A DNA stretch of 64,000 bases. Source: Glandiceps talaboti. Its lineage: Eukaryota; Hemichordata; Enteropneusta; Spengelidae. Below are positions 37,301-51,200 of this stretch, piece after piece; position 1 is the first letter of the stretch, and the number at the start of each line of letters is the position of its first letter. Where the stretch lies: positions 16,783,151 through 16,847,150 of the forward strand of contig NC_135563.1 of the NCBI RefSeq assembly GCF_964340395.1, given 5' to 3'. Made by a program: the position numbers and the translations under genes. A model generated the notes under the pieces. It had not been told where the DNA came from and did no database searches. It worked only from the letters and a program-made list of their open reading frames with translations.

Positions 37301-40300
37301 ACAAATCGGATTACACGTCAAATTTCTGGAAGCCATATTGAACAACGTGATTGAAACGTGGTGTTCTTGGCTTCAATTTGGTCTTACAATAGGTTATTTT
37401 TATAGAAATATGTTCTTTTCAATACACTATAAATGAAAGTTTGTTTTCAGATTGACTTTACTTTATGAAAAAAAAGAACAAGACTATATTGTTATATACA
37501 TTCTCAATATTTTGCCCTACATGTCACTATCATGGTAATGTATATATATCACACAATTAACAAACTTTACTTTGTCATGTCCATTTCAGACATTCTTAGT
37601 ACTAGTAGAAGAGAAAACCAAGTGACTGGGAAATTTAGCTTTGTATGCGATTTCCTCATATATACGTAACAACTAGTATTATAGAAGAGAACTCCCGCGC
37701 AAAAGATTAATGATTGACTGTTACAATCTAGACATGTGCCATGGTAGGCTTCAAGACGATCCATAATGCTAACTTGTAAGACACGTGGCTAGGTGTTCCC
37801 AATACTTACAACAAAACTGATCTCATCTCAATAATATACCGCAGTAATATAAAACACGAATGAAGTGAACAAGTGCTCTTTGACAACAAAAAAGTTTGTT
37901 TTATTCCTTTACATAAAAAATAAATGGTCGTTGTAAAAACGAGTGAACGATATACTGGGTTATGGCCAGAGTGGCGCCAAAACCTCCCAAAAAGTAAACA
38001 ATTGGGCGCAGAATATCGGCAGTCAAGCAATCACAGACCCTTACATGATTATTCCCAAATTGTTTAGGATAAAAGATATTTGTTCGGTAGTTGTTATTTA
38101 AATCTCACCGTCTGCATGGATGTTTATTTAGTATGAGAAATTGAATCTTTTTGCATGTTTTTTCGGATTGTCTGCTAATATACCCAGGATAGTAACACAG
38201 GTCATTAAATACGAATTACAACATCTTTGTCTCTTTGTCTCCTTGTCTTGTTGAGAGATGTTGCAGATGAAACCATCTCTCAAGTACTACTATAAATAAG
38301 GTAATGTACATAAATGATATTAATATTTTGAATGCTAAGTCTACATAAATATTCAATGACTATCAAAATTCCAATCTACTTCAGTGTTCCCTTTTTTTTT
38401 AAGATTTCAAAATTATTGTTCTACCAAGCCTGAAAAATAAAACAATTTGAATGAAGAAAAAAACAATTAAAAAAAGTATATTGAATTACAGGAAAATATT
38501 CACTACGTTTACTGCAAGGAAAAACACAAAGATTAACTTGAAATCGCTTGCATGACACTTTTAGATATTTGACGATGCCATGTGCTTCAAATGGCGGGAA
38601 AATAGCCTCGCCATATTCTTGGTCACAAATCTGATAATCTACAAGCTATTTTTTTTTTAATGCAATAAAATATTTCTGATAATTTATCAGTACATGTTTA
38701 TCAAAATCGGGTTGCATTATTATTAGATACGTACCTTTTTTCCTTTTTAGCGTTTTACTTTTAAAACGTGTACACCAGCAGCTGGGAGACCGTAGAAGAG
38801 AAATCTCAGTGAGTCGTGACTGAAGATGTCAATTTTATGCTCAAAAGGTGCAAAGTATAGATGAGATACATATAAAAAAACCATCTGATAAACAAGTCCT
38901 TCAGCGACTTCCTGTGACCGATAGCTTCGAGCCTCCCAATTGGGTTTTCCGTAAACTTCACCAGCCAATAGGATGGCCTGTTTTGTTGTAGGGCAAATTG
39001 GATCTTGTCGCTGTGGTACTAGAACTTAGAGGTCGCTCCAAAGATCTGGTTATTGAGTTCTAATCTGTTATGGCGCCATGTTTTACTTCGATTCAATACG
39101 GTCATGTTTCAGTGGTCGTCTATGGTTTGATGTCTATTTAACTCGTTTGTCGTGTAAAAGGGATGCTTGTCAGTAACCATCACTTCTTATTCCGACATCA
39201 CTTTCGCTGACTATTAAAAAATATATTATTTTGATGTTTGTTGTTGTTACGTATATACCAAGTCGAATAATGACACTGGCTATCCCCCGCACCTACTTTA
39301 CCCCTAATAACAACAACACGGCACGCTAAATTGGACCATTTCTGGTTCAATTTGAGACATGTTCCGTACTATTAGACATACTTCTGATCATAGCAATCAT
39401 TGGTCGGAAACCGCCGTCTTGCGGCTTGCTTTCATCAATTAAAGCAACAAACGTAAATACTCAGCCGCCGTCTCCGTCTCTCTGTTTTCTTTTCTTGAGT
39501 TTTTCTCCATTTTACTCTTCATATCCTATCACTTTTAGGCCCAAATAAGTTAAGAGAGTCTGTTAATTTTATATAAGGAAGCCTCCGTGGCGGCAACTTT
39601 TCGGCTGCCTTTTGTCTCTCGTCTTCTGAATAACACTACTATTTCCTACGACGAATCTAACCGTTATGTAAACACTGTATGATTTTAGGACTAATTTGGA
39701 GATAGTTATCACCGCGTGACCAAAAACGTATGCGTGCGTGTTCGGCATTTATATATATTTTAAGAGTATCTAAGATACTACTTCGGAGACGAGTGGACCA
39801 GGTGCAGTCATTAAGACCGGTGAAATTTTCTAAAATGTACGTGTCTACCACGTCCGAAAACCATTTAGCTATACTCGGAACTCGGCAAGTAACATCGTCA
39901 ATTGTGCTGCGATAGACAAATGGGCTACATTGCCGAATTTGAGTGGCACTCCACTTCGACGAGCGTACCTCTTGTACTTGCGGAATGCATAAATAAGAAG
40001 TCTGAACGCCCTATTGATAAGGCCTATCGCACAGGGTGCCCTTGTACAAACTGTCGGTTATTATCCGGGCTTAATACACTAATAGCCAAACGAGGCCTAC
40101 TAGAAGGCTCCAACGAGACCTAGCGATAAATTTAGAGGAATAATGGACCGATTTATTTCTTTTCTATCCCAATTAAGCCTGCCTCACGTAAAGCGTAGCG
40201 CTATTTAAAATCCACTAAAAAGACTATTACTAGTGAGTATACCTCGTCATACAACGTTTACTCATGTGTTGAACACGGAAGGTTGCGAGTTATGACTAGG

Positions 40301-40422
40301 TGAGTGCATTCAAACAAAATCGTTAGTAATGTTAAATTGTCAATAAAAGAGAATGTGTCTATAGTTGATGTCGTGTGTGTGTGTTTGTCTGGCTGTGTGT
40401 TTCTGTGTGTAAGTTTGAGTAA

Positions 40423-40468
40423 TTGATTTTTTAATATTGCTCATATTGATTTTTTAATATCGCTCATA
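40423..40468. repeat. 23-bp direct duplication
   Basis: Two adjacent 23-bp copies (40423-40445 and 40446-40468) beginning ttgattttttaatat and differing at one base (t/c). A third partial unit follows. Confidence 0.92.
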
Positions 40469-40597
40469 TTGATTTCAAAAGTGTTACATTCATAATTGTT
40501 AACGTAATGCACATCAATCAACTATGCAAAGAATCAGAACAACTCAAAGGTTTTCAAAACCAGCCCCTCCACCCCCGCCTCACCCGCATACAACAGA

Positions 40598-40735
40598 CAC
40601 ATACATACATACATACATACATACATACATACATACATACATACACGCACGCACACACGCACACACGCACGCACGCACGCACGCAAGCAGACAGACATAG
40701 ACAACACACACCACACGACACATGCACACACGCAC
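40598..40735. repeat. (ATAC)n and (CACG)n compound microsatellite
   Basis: ATAC repeats to about 40645, then CACG/CACA repeats with interruptions to about 40735. Confidence 0.95.
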
Positions 40736-41341
40736 AAATGATGTGTATACAATGAAAAGTCCTTTGTTGCTCGTTGATTTGAAAGCAGTGCTTCAACATC
40801 TCAAATAGTGTACTCATTTTAATCAAAATAATTCATTCTCATTCGTATTAAAATATTGAGTTGAAAGTTGTACGATATATATTCCATCATGACTTTAAAT
40901 ACCCATGGCATGAAAGAAATAATGACAAAATCATATCTGCTTCCAGAATGTGTGATTTATTATCAACTTTGAAACCCAACGAAGACCTTTTTTACGTGAT
41001 AAAAATGACAGACATAATTCTTGAAATCGTGACCGTAAATCACAAGAAATTTTAGACGATTATAAGTTATATTGATAACGGATACTGTAAATTAAATGCT
41101 TCATCTTAAGTTTCAAATAAGTAAGGCACATAATTTCTTTAAAATGACAAATACTAGAAACTAGTGACACTTGAGCTTACGACTTTGAAGTGACTATCGC
41201 ATGATGTGATTTAAAAACTAATTAATTACACAATGTAACTAAATTAGTTTGTCTTACGTGAAGATTTGCTAACACTTCATCATATGTCAAAGGCTGAGAA
41301 CTATTCCATAGATTACGAGCAAATAATCAGAGGATACGTGT

Positions 41342-41427
41342 GGTGTGTGTTTGTCTTTGTGTTTGTTTGTTTGTTGTTTGTTTGTTTGTTTGTTTGTTTG
41401 TTTGTTTGTTTGTTTGTGTTTGTTTTT
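41342..41427. repeat. (TTTG)n microsatellite
   Basis: Nearly pure TTTG with a few interruptions, preceded by a short TG run. Confidence 0.95.
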
Positions 41428-42606
41428 AATTAATTGTCTTTAGTAGTTTGGTGATAATAGCCAATGCCATGGATCTAAACGTTGTCAGTTTGTCATTTAG
41501 CACACAACTTTATTCTGAAAGTCTCAGCAAAATAATGGATTTGAGACGCAAACAAAAGCAGAATTTCCCTCCAAAGCCTTTAAGGAGATCACCATGAAAA
41601 ACATATCATACAAAGTACTGTAACTCCCGAATTTATGAGAGAACAATAGCCATTTTCTAGACGCTGAGAAAACTGCGGAATGGGAAAGTGGACAAATGCT
41701 TTCACGTTTATTTTTCGCAAAAAATATATTTGGAACAAAATAGCATGTTCCTTGGAAGCAATATTGAGTAAATATTCTGGTTTGTCTGTACTTGTGTTTT
41801 TACTTACAATAGAAGCAAGTTCATCTGAAACAACATCATCTGGTTCTTCAACTGGTCATCATAGCGAACCTGTCAATCATCAAAGGGGTAGTTAACACAT
41901 GATGGCAGGAATGACAGTGACCCTGAAGTGCATGTCGAAAGAGTTATTCATTAGGATTTGAAAGTCAGGTTCAATTTTGTTATCCTCAAGAACTGACAGA
42001 CAAATACTGAACTGGCAGTTTGACTGTCACGCCTCATGATCAGGACATATCGGCTAGAAACCAATTCGATTGCTACAGCTACGGTCAAGTTTATTTGCTC
42101 TACTGATGAAAAAAAAACAACAACAATATTTTGATTGATAGACATAATTGTATTGAGTCCTCTGATGTGCTATGTCACTTGTAAATGCAAGAAATCACCG
42201 TGTAACAATGCCATGGGTGCACTAACAAATATTCTACACAGTCATTATCACTCATTTGTTGTTAATTCACTTCTGATTGGATCTAACACATGTGACGTCA
42301 TTGTGCAATTTGCATTATGAAGGAACATGAAATTAAGACATAGTTCACAGAAAATGTAACAAATTAACGGCTTCTATTCCAACGTTAGGTTCTGAATGGA
42401 TGAAGTCCTGTACCGGCAAAGTCAGATTTCAGTTTCAAATAGGATAGATTTCGCATCGTTGTCTCGAATTAATTCCACACTATAGTTCAGAATCGCTTAT
42501 AACAACCTCAGAGACAGGGACTGGGGTTTGTTGAATACACTCGAGTTTGGTGGTAACAAACTATTTTCCCCATACGGCTACAGCTTTTATGTTTACACTG
42601 AAAACC

Positions 42607-43318
42607 ATTTCACCTGTAACTGGTTTGACAAAAATTATATTACCATTGCTACATTTCATCTCAGGCTCAAAACAAACTTGCTAAATATATTGTTACATTG
42701 TCTTTACGACGGTCGTGTGGTATAGCTATTTTAACCTTTTGTTACATTGGGAACGATTTGGCGACGACATGGTATTAAAATAAAATGTAGCTGCAATGTT
42801 AGTCGGATTTTTTGTTGAGCCAGACCATGAAATGTAGCAATGTTAGTAAAAAGAATTGTTGAGCCAGCCAATGAAATGTTAGCAACTTAGACGTTTTGCT
42901 GAGCCATACGTTGACATGAAGCAACGCTAGTACGATATTTTGTCATCATACATGAATTGTAGCAATGTTAAATATCTTTGTTGAACCAGACAATGAAATG
43001 TAACCATATTTATAAGTTGGTTTTCTGACCCATACAATGAAATGTGGGTAGAAGTATATTTGTATAACGTTTTGCTGATCCATACAATGAAATGCAGCTA
43101 GAGATGTTAGTAACATTTGTCAGGTCACACGTGAAATGTAGCAAATTGAATGTTTAGTAAGATTGAACAAAGAATGGACCGTGGCAATAATAGTAAGATT
43201 TTTGTCAAGCCAGACAGTGAAATGTAGCAATGTTAGAAAGATTTCTGTTAGGCCAAACGTAGCAATGCTAGTAACGTTTTGTCAAGCCTGGCGACGCTTT
43301 GGCTATTTCAGGTGAAAT
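42607..43318. mobile_element. Foldback-type element, copy 2, with expanded right arm
   Basis: The exact 10-bp termini atttcacctg (42607-42616) and caggtgaaat (43309-43318) bound a 712-bp element. The left arm has about two units containing ttgctacatttcat. The right arm (about 42785-43290) has roughly a dozen degenerate ~42-bp units in the opposite sense (gccagacaatgaaatgtagc, aatgttagtaagattttt). Inverted arms built of tandem repeats are the hallmark of foldback elements, described in flies and sea urchins. No transposase is visible. Confidence 0.8.
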
Positions 43319-44925
43319 TGTTTTTTAACTGCATATATATTATAACGTACATTGATATATTTTCTATGGCACACCCATTGGTTCCTTCCAGTAACTGGCC
43401 GTTTGGTGGTGTATGTGTAAAGTCCACGATACACATTCATTACAAACTGTATCAGCCGACAAGTCGAGATTATATGTCATTTATAGTACATACCGCTTCG
43501 ATCAAAATCGACTGAGTGTTGGATTATGGATTCAAGACACTTTTTAGTTTAAGCATTGAGTTGTTGGCGACACTTTGATTTCTCTTTACTATAAAAAAGG
43601 TTATTATCTTTAATTGCCCCTATTGCTGCTTTAATTAATGGGAAGCATAAACTACAGGTATTAGTTTCTACTGCAGAGAGGTTAATCAGTTGATCCATTT
43701 GTGGCCAGACGTTCCTGCTGTCGCCTCACTGGTATCTAGTCAAAAAAAAACCAACAAAACGTCTACGGAATTTTGATCTAAATTTCCGTGTCCTGTCTCC
43801 ATCTCGCCCGATAAGGTTACTCTCACAAAGACGGTATTGTTCTGGATTTAAACATGGAAATTGAGAAATGAATACTTGATAAAGTGGGAAATGCCTACAA
43901 ACATCGACATTAAGAATCGTGGGGATCATTTTAGTCGTGATCATGAGAACATGATAATCGAAGCTGACACGATAAAGTCTTGGCGTATGATAATAGTTTT
44001 AAGTGCGTACATATTTGTTATAGCATGTAAGGGGAGTAATCACTTCGATTCTATCTGAAGAGTTCCTGATTCATTACAAAACTTACGCTTGGGAGACAAA
44101 AACTAAACAATATCATACCCAAAAGAAATAAAGAACCAGTAATTCCGCCAAAAGGAAGAAAATCTTCTGATATATCAATAAAGAGTTCCTTGTATTTTGC
44201 CTTAATAATATTATCATGTTTATTGACAACGTACCTTGCTTACGGTCTCCCCAGGACTGATCATTCAGATCGGAATCGCGATCGCTAGATTTTCAAATAT
44301 AGAATTGCGTACCTTATTCATTTCTCTGGATTAGATAGTACGAACCATCGCACCATACCATATATTCCGAAAATAAGATGCGTCTTTGTGTTCATAGTCG
44401 GCTTTGGGGCTATAATTGTTACTTCAATAACGATGCCGTCAAAATTATTGTAAAAGTCACGTTTTTAAAACTACAAGAGTTCTACTCGATACAAAAATCC
44501 CACTCACTCTAAAATAACATTTCCCCATACCCGCCTTGAGCAGTTCGCTAACTGTTGACGACGTTCAAAGTGTAATTTCCGAATCCTTCTCGAAACTAAA
44601 ACATCCGGGGCATGCAATTTCATAGCTATAAGTATGTTCAAAATATGAGTTACGTCTCCCATATCATCTTTGTTTAATAAAACATTTTTCTTGTGCAGGT
44701 TAAAGAGTACTATGGCAGTCATGTAATTTTGTACACTGAATAAATACATTCAAATAAATGAATTGATGCATTGATGAACCACATACTTTGACCATATTTT
44801 ACTAAATTTAATTACAACAAAATCGTCAGATAATACCTCTTGCATATTTTCTTTAATTTATTTCCTGATGTTCTCAGCCTTTCTACATTTTTTTGTTTAG
44901 TTGGTAGGTTTTGTTTGTTTGTTTT

Positions 44926-44976
44926 TTGGTTGGTTGGTTGGTTGGTTGGTTGGTTGGTTGGTTGGTTGGTTGGTTG
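44926..44976. repeat. (GGTT)n microsatellite
   Basis: About twelve GGTT units in an otherwise T-rich stretch. Confidence 0.95.
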
Positions 44977-46746
44977 ACTGGTATGATGGTGAGTTAGTAC
45001 AGGGAAATCTTTGCTGTACAGATGGGTTTCTGGTGTACACACATTTTAATGTATGAGTTCTTGTTTACTTGTTTATTTCTCGATGTGGGGGGGGGGGTGT
45101 TTGCTGCTTGGATACTTTTCCTGTTTACATAAAATTCTTAATACATTTCTTTTCTTTTCTTGGGAGCTGTTATTTTCCCGTAAATTCAGCTTTACCTCTC
45201 CGTATGTTGCCCTGTTGTATGTTATTGATAAACACATTGATGACTGAAATTCATGATAAATATTGCTCTGCACCCTGGTTCGCAGTTATACCAACGAGAA
45301 AATTTCTCACTTTTTTTCAGGAAAACTGTACTTTTAGTTACTGGCTGTGAAATCCACGGGCTTTGGAACGGACTTGACACTCATCCATGCTTACCGAAAA
45401 CCAAACATATAATGTCAACTTAAAAGGATACTAGTATCATCTTTACATACGCTTTTTTTTGGGGGGAAAGGTACGTCTGAATTTCAATAACTATTTTTGA
45501 CGGATAGAGACTAAAGCGTCGATATATTGAAGTGTTTATGCAGAGTTTATTGGCAATGTGTGTAGCTCAAGTTGGCGCCCTTGATTATAGCGTGCGTCAA
45601 AGCTATCAACATAGTGTACTATGAACTCGACCGCTACCTTTCATTGCGTCAAGTACGTCGTACATCGAAATATCGAACACTTCACTTCATCGACTCATTG
45701 TCTATACTTTATTAATGTTACGATTCACATTGGATATTCAAACTAAACTTTTCTATTTTACATGTATGGTCAATGTAAAACCAGGTAAAAACATAACAGC
45801 TGTATCTAATAACTAATCTAACAGCGCTGCAGTGTGTACATTTTTTGTAAACCGTTGCCAGACAAGATGGTGATAGTGATCATGGCCCTGTCTCCGTGGT
45901 CATATCACCAATAAGAGTATCAACACCGTGACGTGTTCGAAAGCAACTGACCAATCATATTTAAGAGTCTGGATTCTGAAAATACCATTATGGTATGAAT
46001 TACGATGTACATTTTAATTACCATATAAATACGTATATATTATCCATATAAATACATTTATTACAATGACTTTTATTGTGTTATTCTCAAATTGAGTCTT
46101 GATCTAGTTGTTGCTGTGCTGTCCGACGTCGTGTATTCTTGGCAAGATTGAAAATGTTTACCTGCGGTCTTGGTGGAAACATTTCAGTGTGAAATTCATT
46201 TCAGGCGAGTTTCAGAAATGTTTCACTATCTCTAGTTACCATGCCATGGTTTGTATACTGTGTCCTGCTTGTAAACAGAGTAAGTTGTGACTCGATTCTG
46301 ACATTCTCCCGTTTTCCTCTCTGCACAAAGGACAATGTAAGAACCGAGTCTCGACTTTAATACTCCGTCTGCAAACATGATAATGGTTTGCAAAGCTAAG
46401 AGCACGACAAGTCGCCTGGCTATGCTGCTACACCTTTCGACAACTCCGACGAATTTACTCGTTGTCTCTCACAATTGTAAGATAGCCTGCTTACAACCAC
46501 CTGTTCATTTTGCGTTGAAAGTCACTGTACTTTCCTACAGGTGTCTCCCTTACATACTTATACATATCACAAAGTACAAAGTTGTGATACCTGCTCATTG
46601 TACAAAGTCATGAAATTTGACGTTGTCTTCAAATAAAGGCCAGGCCCTATAACATTCCATTGACCCAGAGCCGTCCTCACCAACTGTTCTCAAAGTCGCC
46701 GCACCCACATCCACCCACCCCGTCTACATGTACAATACAAATTACA

Positions 46747-46863
46747 ATCACAGTCCCTCTATCACAGTCCCTATATCACAGTCCCTACATCACAGTCCCT
46801 ATATCACAGTCCCTATATCACAGTCCGTACATCACAGTCCCTCTTTGTGATAGAGGGACTGTG
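46747..46863. repeat. 14-bp tandem array (7 units) ending in an inverted unit
   Basis: Seven contiguous units of atcacagtcccta(t/c) run from 46747 to 46844, followed directly by an inverted copy. 46833-46844 pairs perfectly with 46852-46863 (12-bp stem, 7-nt loop). Confidence 0.92.
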
Positions 46864-48203
46864 TTACAATGTATATCTACAAATAGAGAGGAACTGTTTT
46901 GTTGTTACTTGTCTGTGATTTGGCCATAAGAAATAAATCGCTTACGATTTTATGATGCTCCTATGAGCCTTCGACTGAAAATCAGTGGTGATTTCACATG
47001 GTGAACCAGCCGATACATTTACATGCATTTTTCATCGATAAACGCAATCGAAGCGTCTGAACTGTTTATGTAACAGTATTACATACAGTGATTTACTCTA
47101 ATGGTTCACCATTGCATGCATCGTATCGTTCTAGGAGTCCAGGACGCTTTAGAGCATGCGCATCCTGTCCTATGAATAATAATTCTACAGCGTATAAGGT
47201 ACTTACCAGAATTTCATCGTTTATGTCTTCCAGGGGAATATAGCTGTTTGAAAACGACCACATGACTGGAACTACGGTGTGTGTTCTACCAGTTGAGCAG
47301 ACTGTGTGGGGAAGCCAAGCCGACAAGACGACGGTGTATCAAAAGTCACTGTATTATAAATATTAGCCTCGTAGTGACTGACCACTTACTTCTGGGTAGA
47401 TACTAATCACAGAATGATGACAAAGTTGTTTATTTCTCTTTGACATATGTAAATTATTTTGTAAAACGCTCTAAATTGATTGACGCTAGGGATATTGTGA
47501 TCTAATATATGAAATCAAAGCCTCATTATTAGCAGATAACCGGGCACTAAAGTGGGGCCTATTACTGACACTGCCACGTATTGGGACTTATTGGTGCCTC
47601 TGATTGCGATAGCAGGTACACACGACTGGCGCCAGCGTCATCGCAAGCCTAGAAACCACTAAGCAGTTGAAATGATTGACTGTGGATACAACCCCAAAGC
47701 CATCCTGTTTGTAAGCTTGTTGCTTTTGTTTGTAACTACCAACAAATTACTAAACAGCGCAAGCGTTTGCTTCTTAAAAACAGTGCCTCGCACAGATCCA
47801 GTCGTTTTTAAGAAGTCAACTTCGTTTTTTCTGCTCTCATTATTAGCACACTTCCAGCCTCGATGGCGATGTAAGCTTGGAAACAACTTACGCTTAACTG
47901 ATGTGCCTACATGTATATAAGAAATATATGGTTACATTCTGAATTAAGTAGTCTCCATAATGTTCAAATAACTTGGCTGATTGAATTTTAAATATCAGAA
48001 GTTAGCAGTATTTTGTCAGATTGATTCTTTCGAAATGAAATAATAAACCCATGGCAGCCATTCACTTCTTTTGTCGTACTTGCTTTTAATAACATGAAAC
48101 CATTCACCTAATGACACCGAATCAGAGGTATAAGGCAATTAATGAATGTACTCACTGGATCCATAAAAAAATAATCTACCGTATATATATACTTCATGTT
48201 GGG

Positions 48204-48248
48204 GACATATACCCTAACCCCAAACGATTTGGGGTTAGGGTATATGTC
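48204..48248. repeat. Perfect 21-bp stem hairpin with 3-nt loop
   Basis: 48204-48224 is exactly complementary to 48228-48248, with loop cga. The stem contains ccctaacccc / ggggttaggg, a telomere-like motif. Complementarity stops sharply at both outer ends. Too short for a typical animal pre-miRNA. Confidence 0.95.
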
Positions 48249-51200
48249 GAAATGGCGGAATTTGAATGTAACATTTGTGGCTGTTGTGTTTTAAAGATTT
48301 TAGTTTCTGTGCTTGAAGTATCAATAATAAAACTGTCGTATATTTTAAAAGGTTGATAGCAGAAATCAATAAACGTACGTATACTGAAGACATAAATACT
48401 AATGAACCTAACTTGACTTTCCCTTTAACCTAAAGAAGACCACTGTCAAGACGCTATAGTCTATACAATTGGGGCAGAGAAGTATTAATTTAGCAACGAG
48501 AAGAATTATACCAAGAATGTTTTCAACAATCACAGGTTGTATTTTACGTCACGTGATCATTTGACTGGGTATATTACAATGTATGCAAATGAAATATTAC
48601 AATGAACCACAGCATGTTACGTTAAGCCGTGCATCATCAATAATTCACACAGCATTATAGTATAATTGTTGAAATACGATCGATGTGGAAACTTATGCCA
48701 ATCCTTGTATATAATAAACTGACAGGGATTTATCAGCTCATACTCAGTCTAGACTGTCACAAAATAAACCATGTCTGTGATCTAATAAAAAAGTCCCATG
48801 ATAACCTCGATTAAACAAGTGATGAATTTCAAATACGTCCTTGCCATCCATGTGACCATTTCCTTTCCTCCTATGTCCCCCAACTAACTGGACACGCAAT
48901 AAGTTTAGTAATTTTTATCAAGTTTATTATAATTTGTCTACAGTTCTGGCTCCGATTTGGCATACCACACATATGAATTCTAAAATCGAATTTATGCTGT
49001 TGTCTGTAAACATGATAAATACATGTATATCAAAGTATAGAACAACCATATTGTCAGTTCTAGTGCTAATTAATTGGTTCATTTAATCAAATCAACCATT
49101 AAAATTAAAATTATTTCTAAGCTTAAATTTCCTTGAAAATACTGTGCATATGTATGTATTTTTCATTCAAATTGATATTGTTTGCCATCACTATTTATAT
49201 CATATACTTGGAGAACAACAACTAGTGTTCGGCACTAGTAATTACGTTTATTATATAATGTACCAGTGATCATGATTTTTGGCGTCGTTGTGCGCGTATA
49301 CTATTAGCATTTGCACAGGTGCGATACCGAAAAACTCCATCAGCAGCAAATGAAAATAAGTATACAGAATCCAGTGCACTCAAAGTTGTATTCTTTCGTG
49401 ACTTACTGTTTCGGATAAACGTGTAATAATAACCCCGTCAATGTGGATGCTTCGGGTGTGTACACTGGCTTGACGTCCGTGTGTAAATAGCACAGATAAA
49501 CAGATCGAGTCACTTCGTTTCAATGATTGTGTAAATTTGTCGGATACTGGTTGGCTTGATCACCGAGTTATCATAAATATTTCAGGATTCCATCGACCAA
49601 AATACATCACGTAAAAATATTCCATTTACCAGCAAACGAGACGTTTAGTGAGGGTACGGTGTCGGTAGAGTCTGCTTCTCGGTATGCACTCAATATATAT
49701 TTCGGAGACCTCGTCTGAGTTACTGTGGTAATACCAAATTCGGCAACTTCAACAGCAATACTTGGAAGGTGTATAGGGTCGATTACAACTCACTTTTGTG
49801 AATATTCTCTATCATTTAGGACCAGGTCAAGAGTCAACGAGATGATCGCGAGAAAACAAATTGTTATACTTTGCACACCAATGCATAACTTACCGTACTG
49901 TGTACCGTCATTATGAACTGGAGAATTTTTTCTCAACTCGTGGATACATTATTTGAATCTAATTATTCACATACAGACACAAAACTCGTCTAGTAGTGTA
50001 TCCATGCCAATATAATTCCTTGAAACGAGTAGTAAAACAACAACAACAGCTCCTCGTCGTTTTATAGTATAAATTTTGTTTCTCTACGGTCCCAAGCACA
50101 CAGCTGATTTTTTAATGTCAGTTTACGGGTGCACTAAGATATCATTTCATTGCGGCATCGCTCAACTAATTGATCTAAATCCGTTATTAGTGATAATTGA
50201 ATATGTTTCAGTAAAACAGAGTAACATAAGTACGTGTGATTCTTCATATAGAACAAAAATAGTGCAGATGTGGACTGTGCACCTTTTAAAGGGGGCAAAG
50301 GTGGTGGCCGGTTTTATCTTAGCTGAACATGTATTCATGGTGTTCGAAGTTAGTAGCTTCACACCTATTTAATCCTTGCCCAAACAATGCTCTTTCCCAG
50401 AATGCCTCGTACCAGTGTCCATCAGGCCTCTTCTAGGCCAGATTTGCCCATTTTTATAACCCTCCAATACAGAGATTAGGTGAATATTATTTACTTTTCC
50501 TGGTACCCTAAGGTAAAACAAGACCGGCCTTTGTTCTGTAAAGTAACTAACCGTGCATTCGGCACGTTTGATAAATTTTAATACCAGATAGACATGAATA
50601 GAACAGTCAATCATTACTGTGTCTATGGTTTCATCGGCTTGAACTGGTGAAAAAGGCTCAAAATCGTTACAGTGCACTAGCGCCACTAGCGGTATATTAT
50701 TTTATCTGTTCGTTTGTTCAAGGTTGGTCATGAGTAAAAAAAAATGCATGTTTGACGATGGGGGCGCTATTTGTAAAGCGGGTTTGGTCTTTTCCCGAAT
50801 TACTTGAGCAGACTGCAGATATGTAAACATACGTACACATGGTTATTCAATAAAAACGTTGATTTCATGGGGTACTTGGTATACGGTGAAGACTCGTCCA
50901 TTTTGAAAGAATAACAATACAGATGACTTAAAAGTTTGCATGTATGTCGAAGGCAATGCCTCGATGAACTGGGAAGTCTGTGGCAACTGTAACTGACGAT
51001 AGAGTCATGCCAACAAAATATGCACTTGACCCATACTCAAGTCAGGACTAAACACCGAGACTACATCATCAAACGTAACATACACGACAGGGTTCTTTTG
51101 ACACCCATTCGCCATAGATACGCTACTTGCGTGTTCTATTTTTCCGCTTATATAATTATACTACATTCATACATTCTATAGTTACGTCAGTAAAAGTATT

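Noticed and set aside
41740-41895. Secreted-protein-like frame with a Ser/Thr-rich segment behind a good acceptor (ag at 41811-41812)
   Set aside because: No convincing donor and no family match; the Ser/Thr run comes from a simple tca/act-rich stretch.
46660-46929. Frame with repeated S-P-Y-I-T-V-P type segments
   Set aside because: Produced by the 14-bp tandem array; because 14 is not a multiple of three the frame cycles, so no protein repeat is conserved.
50369-50686. 105-codon minus-strand frame
   Set aside because: No domain or motif recognised and no splice context; length is within chance for 64 kb in six frames.
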